Program-made: the position numbers and the translations under genes
The notes under the pieces: generated by a model
Seen by the model: the letters and a program-made list of their open reading frames with translations, nothing else
Told to the model about the DNA's origin: nothing
The model's database searches: none
DNA from: GCA-003244245 sp036378735
Lineage (GTDB): Bacteria; Actinomycetota; Actinomycetes; Mycobacteriales; Pseudonocardiaceae
Direction: 5' to 3'
NCBI GenBank assembly: GCA_036378735.1
Contig: DASUVX010000144.1
Coordinates: 1 to 64,000 of the forward strand
DNA: 64,000 nt
Part shown: in pieces, positions 45,336 through 54,981 of the stretch
How the letters are laid out: the number at the start of each line of letters is the position of its first letter
How positions within the stretch are numbered: position 1 is the stretch's first letter

Positions 45336-46555
45336 GGATCGCCCTGATCTCCGAGCACGCCAGCCCGCTCGCGGCGATCGGCGGGGCCGATTCGGGTGGG
45401 CAGAATGTGCACGTCGCTGAGCTCGCGCGGGCACTGGGCGAGCGCGGGCACCACGTGACCGTGTACACCCGCCGCGATGATCCCGGGCTAGCCGATCGGG
45501 TCCGTGTCGGCCCTGGGATGACCGTGGAGCACGTACCCGCCGGACCCGCCACCGTCCTGCCCAAGGACACGTTGCTGCCTTACATGGCGCGGTTCGGCGA
45601 CCACCTGGCGGGCCGGTGGCTGGTAGAGCCGCCGGACGTGGTGCACGCCCACTTCTGGATGAGCGGGCTGGCTGCGCAGCGCGGTGCCGGCCGCGTTCCC
45701 GGCACCGGTATCCCCATGGTGCAGACTTTCCACGCGCTCGGCGTCGTCAAGCGCCGGCACCAGGGCGTGTTGGATCCGAGCCCACCGTCCCGATTGCGGC
45801 TTGAGGCCGGACTGGCGCGCGATGCGGCGCTGGTGGTGGCGACCTGCACCGACGAGGTGACCGAGTTGACCGCCCTCGGCGTGCCGGCGTCGCGGGTAGC
45901 GGTGGTGCCGTGTGGCGTCGACCTCGATCGTTTCACCCCTAGCGGGCCACGGGCGGCCCGCGACCGCCGCCACCGCATCCTGTCGCTGGGACGGCTGGTC
46001 GAACGCAAGGGCGTCGAAACCACCATCCGCGCGATGACCGCAGTGCCGGACGCCGAACTGGTCGTCGCCGGTGGTGGGGACGCCATCGCAGACGCGGAGC
46101 AGGCGAGGCTGACCGCCGTCGCGCAGGCATGTGGTGTCCCCGACCGGGTCCGGCTGGTCGGTCAGATCCCGCGGCAGGACGTGCCCGCTCTGCTGCGCTC
46201 GGCGGACGTGGTGGTCAGCGTGCCCTGGTACGAACCGTTCGGGATGGTGCCGTTGGAAGCCATGGCCTGCGGGGTGCCGGTGATTGCCTCTGCGGTCGGC
46301 GGGCACCTCGACACCGTCGTCGACGGCCGTACCGGCGCGCTGGTGCCGCCACGGGACCCGGCCGCGCTGGCGCAACGGCTGCGCGAGCTGCTCGCCGATC
46401 CCGCCAGGCTGGCTGCGATCGGTTCGGCCGCCGCGGCGCGGGCGCGCACACGATACGGCTGGAGCCGTATCGCCGTCGAGACGGAGTCGCTCTACCGCCA
46501 GGTACTGGCCGGCGATGCGACCCGGGCAGCCACCGCGCCCGGAGGCCAATCATGA
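45332..46555 (+). CDS. family 4 glycosyltransferase
   Basis: The 407-residue GT-B protein has a glycogen-synthase-like N-terminus (MRIALISEHASPLAAIGGAD, then SGGQNVHVAELARALGERGH), a SLGRLVERKGVETTIRAM donor segment and the E-x7-E motif in YEPFGMVPLEAMACGVPVI. The GGADSGGQNVHV loop is shared with sucrose-phosphate-synthase-like and MshA-like enzymes. It is coupled to both neighbours by ATGA overlaps. Confidence 0.92.
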   Translation: MRIALISEHASPLAAIGGADSGGQNVHVAELARALGERGHHVTVYTRRDDPGLADRVRVGPGMTVEHVPAGPATVLPKDTLLPYMARFGDHLAGRWLVEPPDVVHAHFWMSGLAAQRGAGRVPGTGIPMVQTFHALGVVKRRHQGVLDPSPPSRLRLEAGLARDAALVVATCTDEVTELTALGVPASRVAVVPCGVDLDRFTPSGPRAARDRRHRILSLGRLVERKGVETTIRAMTAVPDAELVVAGGGDAIADAEQARLTAVAQACGVPDRVRLVGQIPRQDVPALLRSADVVVSVPWYEPFGMVPLEAMACGVPVIASAVGGHLDTVVDGRTGALVPPRDPAALAQRLRELLADPARLAAIGSAAAARARTRYGWSRIAVETESLYRQVLAGDATRAATAPGGQS

Positions 46556-47133
46556 GCCGCGAACACCTCGCCGCGCTGCGCAGCGCCCTGGAGCGGATGG
46601 AGGACATCGCCGGCGCCCGCGCGGCGTCCTGGGGACGTCACCTCGCGGCGGTGCTGGGTGGCGGCGGCCGGTTGCTCGCTTGCGGCAATGGCGGCAGCGC
46701 GGCGGAGGCCCAGCATCTCACCGGCGAGCTCGTCGGCCGGTTTCTGCACGATCGTCGCCCGCTGTCGGCGATCGCCCTGCACGCCGACACCTCCTCGCTC
46801 ACCGCGATCACCAACGACTACGGCGGGCATGAATCGTTCGCCCGGCAGGTCTTCGCGCACGGTCGGCCCGGCGACGTGCTCATCGCGCTGTCCACCAGTG
46901 GCGCCAGCCGCAACGTGGTCTCGGCGGCCAAGGCGGCGCACGAAGTCGGCATGACCGCGTGGGCGCTGACCGGCCCGGCGCCCAACACGCTGGCCGCGGT
47001 GTGCGACGACGCGATCGCGGTCGAGGCCCCCAGCGCCGCGAACGTCCAGGAGATCCATCTCGCCATCGTGCACGCGGTGTGCATCGCGATCGACGACGCG
47101 CTGGGCGTGGTCGCGCCGAAACGGCCGCTATGA
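46552..47133 (+). CDS. gmhA: sedoheptulose 7-phosphate isomerase (GmhA)
   Basis: The 193-residue SIS-domain protein converts sedoheptulose 7-phosphate to D-glycero-D-manno-heptose 7-phosphate, the first step to ADP-heptose. Key elements are the phosphate-binding LLACGNGGSAAEAQHLTGE, a TSSLTAITNDYG segment and STSGASRNVVSAA, with EIHLAIVHAVC carrying catalytic Glu and His residues at the C-terminus. The length fits GmhA. The start is fixed by the ATGA overlap with the GT4 gene; the stop overlaps hldE. Confidence 0.92.
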   Translation: MSREHLAALRSALERMEDIAGARAASWGRHLAAVLGGGGRLLACGNGGSAAEAQHLTGELVGRFLHDRRPLSAIALHADTSSLTAITNDYGGHESFARQVFAHGRPGDVLIALSTSGASRNVVSAAKAAHEVGMTAWALTGPAPNTLAAVCDDAIAVEAPSAANVQEIHLAIVHAVCIAIDDALGVVAPKRPL

Positions 47134-48521
47134 CCGGCGCCCGGATGGTGGTCATCGGCGACACGTTGCTCGACAGCGATGTCGAGGGCCGGGTGGACCG
47201 GATGTGCCCGGATGCACCGGTGCCGGTCGTGGACGTCCAGGCGCAGCGCTGGCGTCCCGGCGGGGCGGGCCTGGCGGCGCTACTGGCCGCTCGCGCAGGC
47301 CACGACGTGGTACTCGTGACGGCGCTGGGCACCGACCCGCCGGCTCGGCTGCTCGCGGACCTGCTCGCATCCCACGTGGAACTGGTGCAGATGCCGCTGC
47401 GCGGCACCACCGCATGCAAGACCAGGATCCGCACAGAAGGTCGTTCCCTCCTGCGGGTCGACGCGGGTGACGGCCGGGCCGCCGGCGCGCCCGCCAGGAA
47501 CCGCTTTCCGTCAGTGCTCGACGGCGCCGAGGCGGTCCTGGTGTCCGACTACGGGCGCGACGTCACTGCCGATCCCTCGGTGCGCGATGGGCTGCTCGAG
47601 GTCGCCCGCCGGGTACCCGTGGTGTGGGATCCGCACCCCCGAGGGGCCCTGCCGGTGCCCGGCTGCCGCATGGTGACGCCGAACGAGGCCGAAGCGTCCG
47701 GGGCCATGCTGCCGTCCGCCACAGGGTCAACGGCCGCCGCGGCGCTGCGTGGATGGTGGCGGTGCGACGCGGTGGCGATCACCCTCGGGGCTCGCGGTGC
47801 GGTGTTCGCCACCGGGCAGGACTGCACCGCGGTGCCGGTACCCGAACTTGATATTCCCCCGGATTGCGACACCTGCGGGGCGGGCGACGCATTCGCTGCC
47901 GCAGCGACCGGCGCCCTGCTCGGCGGCAGCTCGATCAGCGCGGCAGTGGCCGCGGCGGTCTGCTCGGCATCGGAATTCGTCGCCGCCGGGGGCGTCGCTT
48001 CGGTCCATGCGCCACCTGCCGGGCCCCCGGCTTCGCCCGGCTGTGCTGCGGATGTCGTGGCCCGGCTACGTCGACGGGGTGGACGGCTGGTGGCCACCGG
48101 CGGCTGTTTCGACCTGCTGCACCCCGGTCATCTGAGCCTGCTGCAGAAGGCCCGTGCGATGGGTGATGCCCTCGTGGTGTGCGTCAATTCCGACGAGTCA
48201 GTCCGCCGGCGCAAGGGTCCCGGCCGCCCGATCGTGCCCGCGGCCGGCCGGATCGCGCTGCTCGAGGCGCTGGAGCCGGTCGACGCGGTGATCTCCTTCG
48301 ACGAGGACACTCCCGCTGCGCTGCTGGACAGCGTGCGCCCCGACGTGTGGGTCAAAGGCGGCGACTACACCATCAGCGAATTGCCCGAGGAGCCGGTGGT
48401 GCGCCGGCACGGTGGCCGTGTGGTGATCATCCCGCTGCTCGACGGGTACTCAACGAGCCGGCTTGTCTCCGCCGCCGGGAGCTGGAGACAGCCGCGCAGT
48501 CGCAGCTGCGGCACGGTATGA
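47130..48521 (+). CDS. hldE: bifunctional heptose 7-phosphate kinase / heptose 1-phosphate adenylyltransferase (HldE)
   Basis: The 463-residue protein combines a PfkB kinase (residues about 1-305; VVIGDTLLDSDVEGRVDRM, RPGGAGLAALLAARAG, CDTCGAGDAFAAAATGALLG) with a cytidylyltransferase-like domain (about 315-450; ATGGCFDLLHPGHLSLLQKA and VCVNSDESVRRRKGPGRP). It would phosphorylate heptose 7-phosphate at C1 and, after GmhB action, adenylylate heptose 1-phosphate to ADP-heptose. CDTCGAGD replaces the usual DTTGAGD but keeps the catalytic Asp. The start overlaps gmhA. Confidence 0.9.
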   Translation: MTGARMVVIGDTLLDSDVEGRVDRMCPDAPVPVVDVQAQRWRPGGAGLAALLAARAGHDVVLVTALGTDPPARLLADLLASHVELVQMPLRGTTACKTRIRTEGRSLLRVDAGDGRAAGAPARNRFPSVLDGAEAVLVSDYGRDVTADPSVRDGLLEVARRVPVVWDPHPRGALPVPGCRMVTPNEAEASGAMLPSATGSTAAAALRGWWRCDAVAITLGARGAVFATGQDCTAVPVPELDIPPDCDTCGAGDAFAAAATGALLGGSSISAAVAAAVCSASEFVAAGGVASVHAPPAGPPASPGCAADVVARLRRRGGRLVATGGCFDLLHPGHLSLLQKARAMGDALVVCVNSDESVRRRKGPGRPIVPAAGRIALLEALEPVDAVISFDEDTPAALLDSVRPDVWVKGGDYTISELPEEPVVRRHGGRVVIIPLLDGYSTSRLVSAAGSWRQPRSRSCGTV

Positions 48522-48535
48522 AGGAGGTCCCAAAA

Positions 48536-49225
48536 ATGAGATCACTGGGCAATGTGCTGATCACCGGGGGCGCCTCCGGTCTGGGCGCGGCCACCGTCGA
48601 GGCCGTGCTCGCCGCTGGGGGGCGCCCGCTGGTCCTGGACCGCAACGCGCCATCGATCAAGGTAGATCACGTGCAGGCCGATTTGGCTGATCGAGCCGCC
48701 ACCGAGGACGCCGTCGCGGCTCTGGTGGCCACCGCCGGGGAGGAGCTGCACGCTGTTTTCACCGCCGCCGGGATCGATTCCTGCGGTCCATTCGGCGAGG
48801 TGCCCGCCGAGGAATGGGAGCGGGTGGTGGCGGTGAACTTGCTCGGTACCGCCCGGGTGGTGCGGGCCGCGCTGCCGTATCTCGAGCGCTCCCGGGGCAC
48901 CGTAGTGACCTGCTCGTCGACCTTGGGTCTGCGGGTGTTTCCGGACGCGACGGCCTACTGCGCGTCCAAGTTCGGCGTAATCGGGTTCACCCGGGCGCTG
49001 GCCGCGGAGACCGCCGGGCGGATCGGGGTGACGCTGCTGATTCCGGGCGGCATGCACACCGCGTTCTTCGACGGCCGCGACGAGCAGTACAAGCCGCCAC
49101 CGGACGCCAAGCTCAACCGGCCCGAGGACGTGGCGGCGACCGTGGTCCACGCGCTGCGCCAGCCACCCGGATGCGAGCTGCGGGAGATGGTGGTCTGCTC
49201 GTCGCACGAGTCGTCTTACCCATAA
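48536..49225 (+). CDS. classical short-chain dehydrogenase/reductase
   Basis: The 229-residue SDR has LITGGASGLGAATVEAVL, the NNAG-like AAGI, catalytic Ser in CSSTLGLRV and YCASK. The start is fixed by AAGGAGGT at 48521-48528, the strongest ribosome site in the locus, and breaks the run of ATGA overlaps. The substrate is unknown; a sugar or nucleotide-sugar keto-group is likely from context. It is not HldD: it lacks the extended-SDR architecture and YxxxK spacing of that epimerase. Confidence 0.85.
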   Translation: MRSLGNVLITGGASGLGAATVEAVLAAGGRPLVLDRNAPSIKVDHVQADLADRAATEDAVAALVATAGEELHAVFTAAGIDSCGPFGEVPAEEWERVVAVNLLGTARVVRAALPYLERSRGTVVTCSSTLGLRVFPDATAYCASKFGVIGFTRALAAETAGRIGVTLLIPGGMHTAFFDGRDEQYKPPPDAKLNRPEDVAATVVHALRQPPGCELREMVVCSSHESSYP

Positions 49226-49246
49226 GCGCTGGCCATAGACGCTGCC

Positions 49247-50182
49247 ATGAGCCCTCCCACGGTGCTGGTGCTGCGGGCATTGGGTCTGGGGGACCTGCTG
49301 ACTGCGGTGCCGGCGCTGCGCGGGCTGCGGTCGGCCTACCCGGACCACCGGGTGCTGCTCGCCGCTCCTGCGCCGCTGCGCGAGCTGGCCCTGCTCACCG
49401 GCGCGGTGGACGAGCTGCTGCCCACCCCGCAGCTCGGTTCGATCAGCTGGCGCAAGCCTTCCCTCGCCGTAGCGGTGAACCTGCACGGGCGGGGACCGCA
49501 GAGCACCCGCGCGTTGCGCGCGCTACAACCCACTGTCCTGTTCAGCCATTCCCGTCCGGGGGTGCCGGGCCCGGAGTGGAATGACGACCTGCACGAGGTG
49601 GTGCGGTGGTGCCGGATGCTGGCGTACTTCGCCATCCCCACCGACCCTTCTAACCTCGACCTGGACCGCCCGCGGGCGGCCAGCCCTGTACCGCGTGCGG
49701 TCGTCGTGCACCCAGGATGCAAGTTCGCCGCCCGGCAGTGGCCCGCCGATCGGTACGCGGCAGTGGCACGCCGGCTGGCCGCTGCCGGGCTTCGGGTGAT
49801 CGTGACCGGCAGCGCGGGCGAGCTCCCCCTTGCGCAGCAGGTGGCCACCGCGGCGGGCCTACCGGACGGCTCGGTGCTAGCCGGGCGCACCACGTTGTGT
49901 GAGCTCGCCGCGCTGGTCGCCGATGCGACCGTGGTGATCTGCGGCGATACCGGCATCGCCCATCTCGCCACCGCGTACGGCACGCCGTCGGTGGTCCTGT
50001 TCGGTCCGGTTTCCCCCCAACACTGGGGTGCACCTCCGGAGCGTCCACAGCATCGTGCGCTATGGGCCGGGAGCACCGGCGACACCTTCGCTGACCGGCC
50101 CGACCCGGGCCTGCTTCGCATCACGATCACCGATGTGCTCGCCGCCGCCGATCGCTTGATCGATCTGACCAGTGTCAACTGA
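49247..50182 (+). CDS. family 9 glycosyltransferase (ADP-heptose:acceptor type)
   Basis: The 311-residue GT-B protein begins VLVLRALGLGDLLTAVPALR, the classical heptosyltransferase N-terminus. It also has VVHPGCKFAARQWPADRYAA (acceptor/donor cleft) and VVICGDTGIAHLATAYGTPSVVLFGP. With the 43282 gene it makes two GT9 enzymes in one locus, consistent with two heptose transfers. It is the last gene of the run before the PPTase. Confidence 0.9.
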   Translation: MSPPTVLVLRALGLGDLLTAVPALRGLRSAYPDHRVLLAAPAPLRELALLTGAVDELLPTPQLGSISWRKPSLAVAVNLHGRGPQSTRALRALQPTVLFSHSRPGVPGPEWNDDLHEVVRWCRMLAYFAIPTDPSNLDLDRPRAASPVPRAVVVHPGCKFAARQWPADRYAAVARRLAAAGLRVIVTGSAGELPLAQQVATAAGLPDGSVLAGRTTLCELAALVADATVVICGDTGIAHLATAYGTPSVVLFGPVSPQHWGAPPERPQHRALWAGSTGDTFADRPDPGLLRITITDVLAAADRLIDLTSVN

Positions 50183-50209
50183 CCAGGCAGCGGTACAGTT
50201 ACCGCCGAG

Positions 50210-50893
50210 TTGATCGAAAAGATTCTGCCTGCTGCGGTGGCCAGTGCCGAGGCGTTGGAGGACCCACCTGACGCTGTGCTGTACCCCGGCGAAGCGGAAC
50301 TGGTCAGCCGCGCGGTGGACAAGCGGCGCCGTGAATTCCGCACCGTTCGCCATTGCGCCCGGCGCGCGCTGCGCCAGCTCGGCCTGCCCCCGGTGGCGGT
50401 GCTCCGCGGCGAGCGCGGCGAGCCGCTGTGGCCGCCGGGCGTGGTGGGCAGCATGACTCACTGCAGTGGCTACCGCGCCGCCGCCGTCGCGCATAGCCGC
50501 GATGTGCGCGCGCTGGGAATCGATGCCGAACCGAACGAGCCACTGCCGGCGGGAGTATTGGACGCGATCGCTTCGGCGCAGGAGCAGGGCAGGCTGTCCC
50601 AACTGGCCGCAGCCGACGGGACGACCCGCTGGGACCGGCTCCTGTTCTGCGCCAAGGAAGCTGTCTACAAGGCGTGGTTCCCGTTGACCCACCGCTGGCT
50701 AGGGTTCGAGGACGCCGCCGTCACGATCGAACGCGGTACGACCGATCCCACCCAAGGCACCTTCGCTGCCCGCCTGCTGCTGCCCGGAATTACCCACGCC
50801 GGTCCCCCGTTGACCCAGCTGCATGGCCAATGGCTGCGCAGCGACGAGCTGGTGATCACCGCGATCGTGCTGTCAGCTGCCACACCGCGCTGA
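50210..50893 (+). CDS. 4'-phosphopantetheinyl transferase (PptT-like)
   Basis: The 227-residue protein activates acyl- and peptidyl-carrier proteins by transfer of phosphopantetheine from CoA. Motifs are SMTHCSGYRAAAVA, GIDAEPNEPLP (Mg-binding) and FCAKEAVYKAWFPLT (KEAxxK). The TTG start gives the family N-terminus MIEKILPAAVASAEA. PptT-type enzymes are essential in mycobacteria. It is 27 bp after the last glycosyltransferase but need not be functionally linked to it. Confidence 0.9.
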   Translation: MIEKILPAAVASAEALEDPPDAVLYPGEAELVSRAVDKRRREFRTVRHCARRALRQLGLPPVAVLRGERGEPLWPPGVVGSMTHCSGYRAAAVAHSRDVRALGIDAEPNEPLPAGVLDAIASAQEQGRLSQLAAADGTTRWDRLLFCAKEAVYKAWFPLTHRWLGFEDAAVTIERGTTDPTQGTFAARLLLPGITHAGPPLTQLHGQWLRSDELVITAIVLSAATPR

Positions 50894-51012
50894 CCCCACG
50901 CGCAGCAGGGCGGGCCACCGGAGAACTCCGACTGGACATGTAGCGTTCACCGGACGTTTCGATTGGTCTGTGACGCTCGACATGCAGAGCTTCCTCGACG
51001 ACGAAGGGCGAC

Positions 51013-52143
<1,131 letters not shown>

Positions 52144-52162
52144 GCTGAAGGGATACCCCGCG

Positions 52163-52405
52163 GTGAGCGTGACGATCGACTGGGCAGCCCTCGGCTTGGT
52201 GTTCCTGGTGTCGTTCGGGGCGGCGGTCGGAGTGATCGTGCTGTTCGCCCTCGGCATCAGCGCGCTCGCCGGGCCGAACTCAGCGCCGAGCCAGACCGCC
52301 CCCAAGGTCACGCGGCGCCCATGGGCCTGGCCGGTGGCGATGCTGTGCTTCCTCGGTTGTGTCCTCATGGTCGCCTACAGCCTCTACTTGATCATCGCCA
52401 GATAA
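52163..52405 (+). CDS. small two-helix membrane protein downstream of the Pit transporter
   Basis: This 80-residue protein has hydrophobic helices at residues about 9-33 and 55-78 (WPVAMLCFLGCVLMVAYSLY), separated by a short polar loop. Similar short genes follow pit in other actinobacteria. It may be an accessory of the transporter. The GTG start lies 19 bp after pit. Confidence 0.7.
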   Translation: MSVTIDWAALGLVFLVSFGAAVGVIVLFALGISALAGPNSAPSQTAPKVTRRPWAWPVAMLCFLGCVLMVAYSLYLIIAR

Positions 52406-52447
52406 GGCGTCCGCTACGGTTCCTACCCCTATGTTGATCTAGCCTAA

Positions 52448-52585
52448 CCCAACGATGGGGGTGAGCGTGCTACGCATGTCGGTTATGTCGCCGGGGTCGG
52501 CCGGGTAAGGCAGGCCGATGTGTTGGGCGCACACGGCGCCGATATCGTCGTGCGCGACCTCGCTGAGCTACTGGGGCGGACGGAC
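52448..52585 (+). pseudogene. 3' stub of a beta-phosphoglucomutase-type HAD gene
   Basis: In frame with and directly upstream of the GH65 start, the sequence encodes about 45 residues. They read GYVAGVGRVRQADVLGAHGA and DIVVRDLAELLGRT, which resembles the C-terminal end of HAD-type beta-phosphoglucomutases. The rest is missing; an in-frame stop at 52445 marks the break. In M. tuberculosis the homologous pair is Rv3400 (HAD) next to Rv3401 (GH65). The stub has no catalytic residues and no start of its own except an ATG at 52520. Confidence 0.6.
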
Positions 52586-54952
52586 ATGATCGAGCAGCAG
52601 CGATTCGCCGTTGAGCCATGGGCAGTGCGGGAATGCGGGTTGGACCTCACCGCCCTGGGCCATACCGAGTCGGTGTTCGCGCTGGCCAACGGCCATATCG
52701 GGCTGCGCGGCAATCTCGACGAAGGCGATCCGCACTCGCTGCCCGGCAGCTACCTCAACTCCTTCTACGAACTGCGCCCGCTGCCCTACCCCGAGGGCGG
52801 CTACGGCTATCCGGAATCCGGTCAGGCGATCATCAACGTGACCAACGGCAAACTGATCCGGCTGCTGGTCGACGACGAGCCGCTGGACGTGCGCTACGGC
52901 GAGCTGCGCTCGCACGAACGCACCCTTGACTTGCGGGCCGGCACGCTGAGCCGCCGGCTGGAGTGGGTATCCCCCGCCGGTAAAGCGGTGCGAGTGGCCT
53001 CACAGCGGATGGTGTCGCTGGTCCAACGAGCTGTAGTCGCGATCAACTACGACGTCGAGCCGGTCGACGACCCGGTGCTGCTGGTGCTGCAGTCCGAGCT
53101 GTGGGCCAACGAGCAGCTGCCTGCCGCCGCCCAAGACCCGCGGGTGGCCGCGGCGCTATCCGAACCGCTGGTCTCCGAGCAGTATCGGTGCAACGACACC
53201 GGAGCGACGCTGCTGCACAGCACCCGCTCCTCCGGGTTGCGGATGGCTGCGGCGATGGACCACGAGGTGATGGGGCCATCCCGCACGGAGTTTCACTCCT
53301 CGGCGACCGAGCACGTGGCGCGGACCACAGTGATCTGCCGGCTGGAGCCAGGCCAGCGGCTGCGGGTGGTGAAGTACGTGGCCTACGGCTGGTCCTCGCA
53401 ACGATCGTTGCCAGCGCTCAACGATCAGGTCCGGGCGGCGCTGGCGGCCGCGCGCTACACCGGCTGGCCCGGATTGACCACCGAGCAACGCCGCTACCTC
53501 GACGACTTCTGGGCCGCGGCCGATGTGGAGGTCGAGGGCAACGCGCAACTGCAGCAGGCGGTCCGGTTCGCGTCCTTCCACGTCCTGCAAGCCGGGGCAC
53601 GGGCCGAGAAGCGGGGTATCGCAGCCAAGGGTCTGACCGGCCCGGGATACGACGGCCACACGTTTTGGGACACCGAAACGTTCGTGCTGCCCATGCTCAG
53701 CCACACGGTGCCCGACGCGGCCGCCGACGTGCTGCGCTGGCGGCAGCAGACGCTTCCGTTGGCCAAGGAGCGTGCTGCCCAGCTCGGGTTGGCCGGGGCA
53801 GCGTTTCCGTGGCGCACCATCCGCGGTCAGGAATGCTCCGGGTACTGGCCGGCCGGTACCGCGGCCTTCCACGTCAACGCCGACATCGCCGACGCGGCGA
53901 TCCGCCACGTGACCGCGACCGGCGACACCGATTTTGAGCGCGATGTCGCGCTGGAGCTGTTGATACAGACTGCGCGGCTGTGGCGTTCGCTGGGCCACCA
54001 CGACCTCGAGGGCAATTTCCGCATCGACGGCGTGACCGGGCCCGACGAGTACAGTGCGGTGGCCGACAACAACGTCTTCACGAATCTGATGGCGCAGCGC
54101 AACCTGCGCGCCGCGGCCGACGCTGTGCTGCGACACCCCGACCATGCGGCCGCCTTCGGCGTCGACGCCGAAGAGACCGCATCCTGGCGTGACGCCGCCG
54201 CCGAGATGGTGATCCCTTATGACCACAAGCTCGGCGTGCACCCCCAGGCCGAGGGCTTCACCGAGCACGCGCCCTGGGATTTCGCCGGCACTACGTCGCA
54301 GCAGTACCCGTTGCTGCTGCACTTCCCCTACTTCGATCTCTACCGCAAGCAAGTGGTAAAACAGGCTGATCTGGTGTTGGCCATGCACCTGTGCCCAGAG
54401 GCGTTCACCGCCGAGCAGAAGGCCCGCAACTTCGCCTACTACGAGCGGATCACCGTCCGCGACTCGTCGCTGTCAGCGGCCACCCAGGCGGTGCTGGCGG
54501 CCGAGACCTGGCACCTCGACCTCGCCTATGACTACCTGTGCGAGACCGCACTGGTGGATCTGGCCGACCTGGCCAACAACACCGACCACGGTCTGCACAT
54601 CGCGGCGCTGGCCGGTGCGTGGTCTGCGCTGGTGGCCGGGTTCGGTGGGCTACGTCACCTCAACGACGGCGGCTTGGCCTTCGCCCCCCGGCTGCCCGAG
54701 GCGTTGAGCAGGATCACCTTCCGGTTGCGCTGGCGCGGGCGGCGGTTGCGGGTGCAGATCACCCCGGGGCAAGCGGAGTACCGGCTGCTGGACGGCGATG
54801 CACTCCAGCTGTGCCACTACGGGCAGCTTGTTACGGTCACCGCAGATCAGCCGATCGTCCGGCCGATCTCGCCCACCCCGTCGACCGATCACCTGGTGCA
54901 GCCGGTGGGACGCGAGCCGCTCGCCCGCCGGCTGCGGGAAGCAGCGAGCTAG
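52586..54952 (+). CDS. GH65-family disaccharide phosphorylase (Rv3401-like)
   Basis: The 788-residue enzyme phosphorolyses an alpha-linked glucosyl disaccharide (maltose, trehalose, kojibiose or similar) to beta-glucose 1-phosphate and sugar. It has GH65 elements SVFALANGHIGLRGNLDEG, GHTFWDTETFVLPML, the general-acid Glu in GVTGPDEYSAVADNN and a phosphate/donor segment KQVVKQADLVLAMHL. The ATG at 52586 gives MIEQQRFAVEPWAVRE, like Rv3401. The upstream in-frame HAD stub suggests the ancestral partner supplied glucose 6-phosphate from beta-glucose 1-phosphate. Confidence 0.9.
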   Translation: MIEQQRFAVEPWAVRECGLDLTALGHTESVFALANGHIGLRGNLDEGDPHSLPGSYLNSFYELRPLPYPEGGYGYPESGQAIINVTNGKLIRLLVDDEPLDVRYGELRSHERTLDLRAGTLSRRLEWVSPAGKAVRVASQRMVSLVQRAVVAINYDVEPVDDPVLLVLQSELWANEQLPAAAQDPRVAAALSEPLVSEQYRCNDTGATLLHSTRSSGLRMAAAMDHEVMGPSRTEFHSSATEHVARTTVICRLEPGQRLRVVKYVAYGWSSQRSLPALNDQVRAALAAARYTGWPGLTTEQRRYLDDFWAAADVEVEGNAQLQQAVRFASFHVLQAGARAEKRGIAAKGLTGPGYDGHTFWDTETFVLPMLSHTVPDAAADVLRWRQQTLPLAKERAAQLGLAGAAFPWRTIRGQECSGYWPAGTAAFHVNADIADAAIRHVTATGDTDFERDVALELLIQTARLWRSLGHHDLEGNFRIDGVTGPDEYSAVADNNVFTNLMAQRNLRAAADAVLRHPDHAAAFGVDAEETASWRDAAAEMVIPYDHKLGVHPQAEGFTEHAPWDFAGTTSQQYPLLLHFPYFDLYRKQVVKQADLVLAMHLCPEAFTAEQKARNFAYYERITVRDSSLSAATQAVLAAETWHLDLAYDYLCETALVDLADLANNTDHGLHIAALAGAWSALVAGFGGLRHLNDGGLAFAPRLPEALSRITFRLRWRGRRLRVQITPGQAEYRLLDGDALQLCHYGQLVTVTADQPIVRPISPTPSTDHLVQPVGREPLARRLREAAS

Positions 54953-54981
54953 CTGTCGGGTGGCCGGCCTCGACGCACTGA

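Noticed and set aside
48536..49225. HldD-type ADP-heptose epimerase
   Set aside because: The protein is a 229-residue classical SDR without the extended architecture of HldD.
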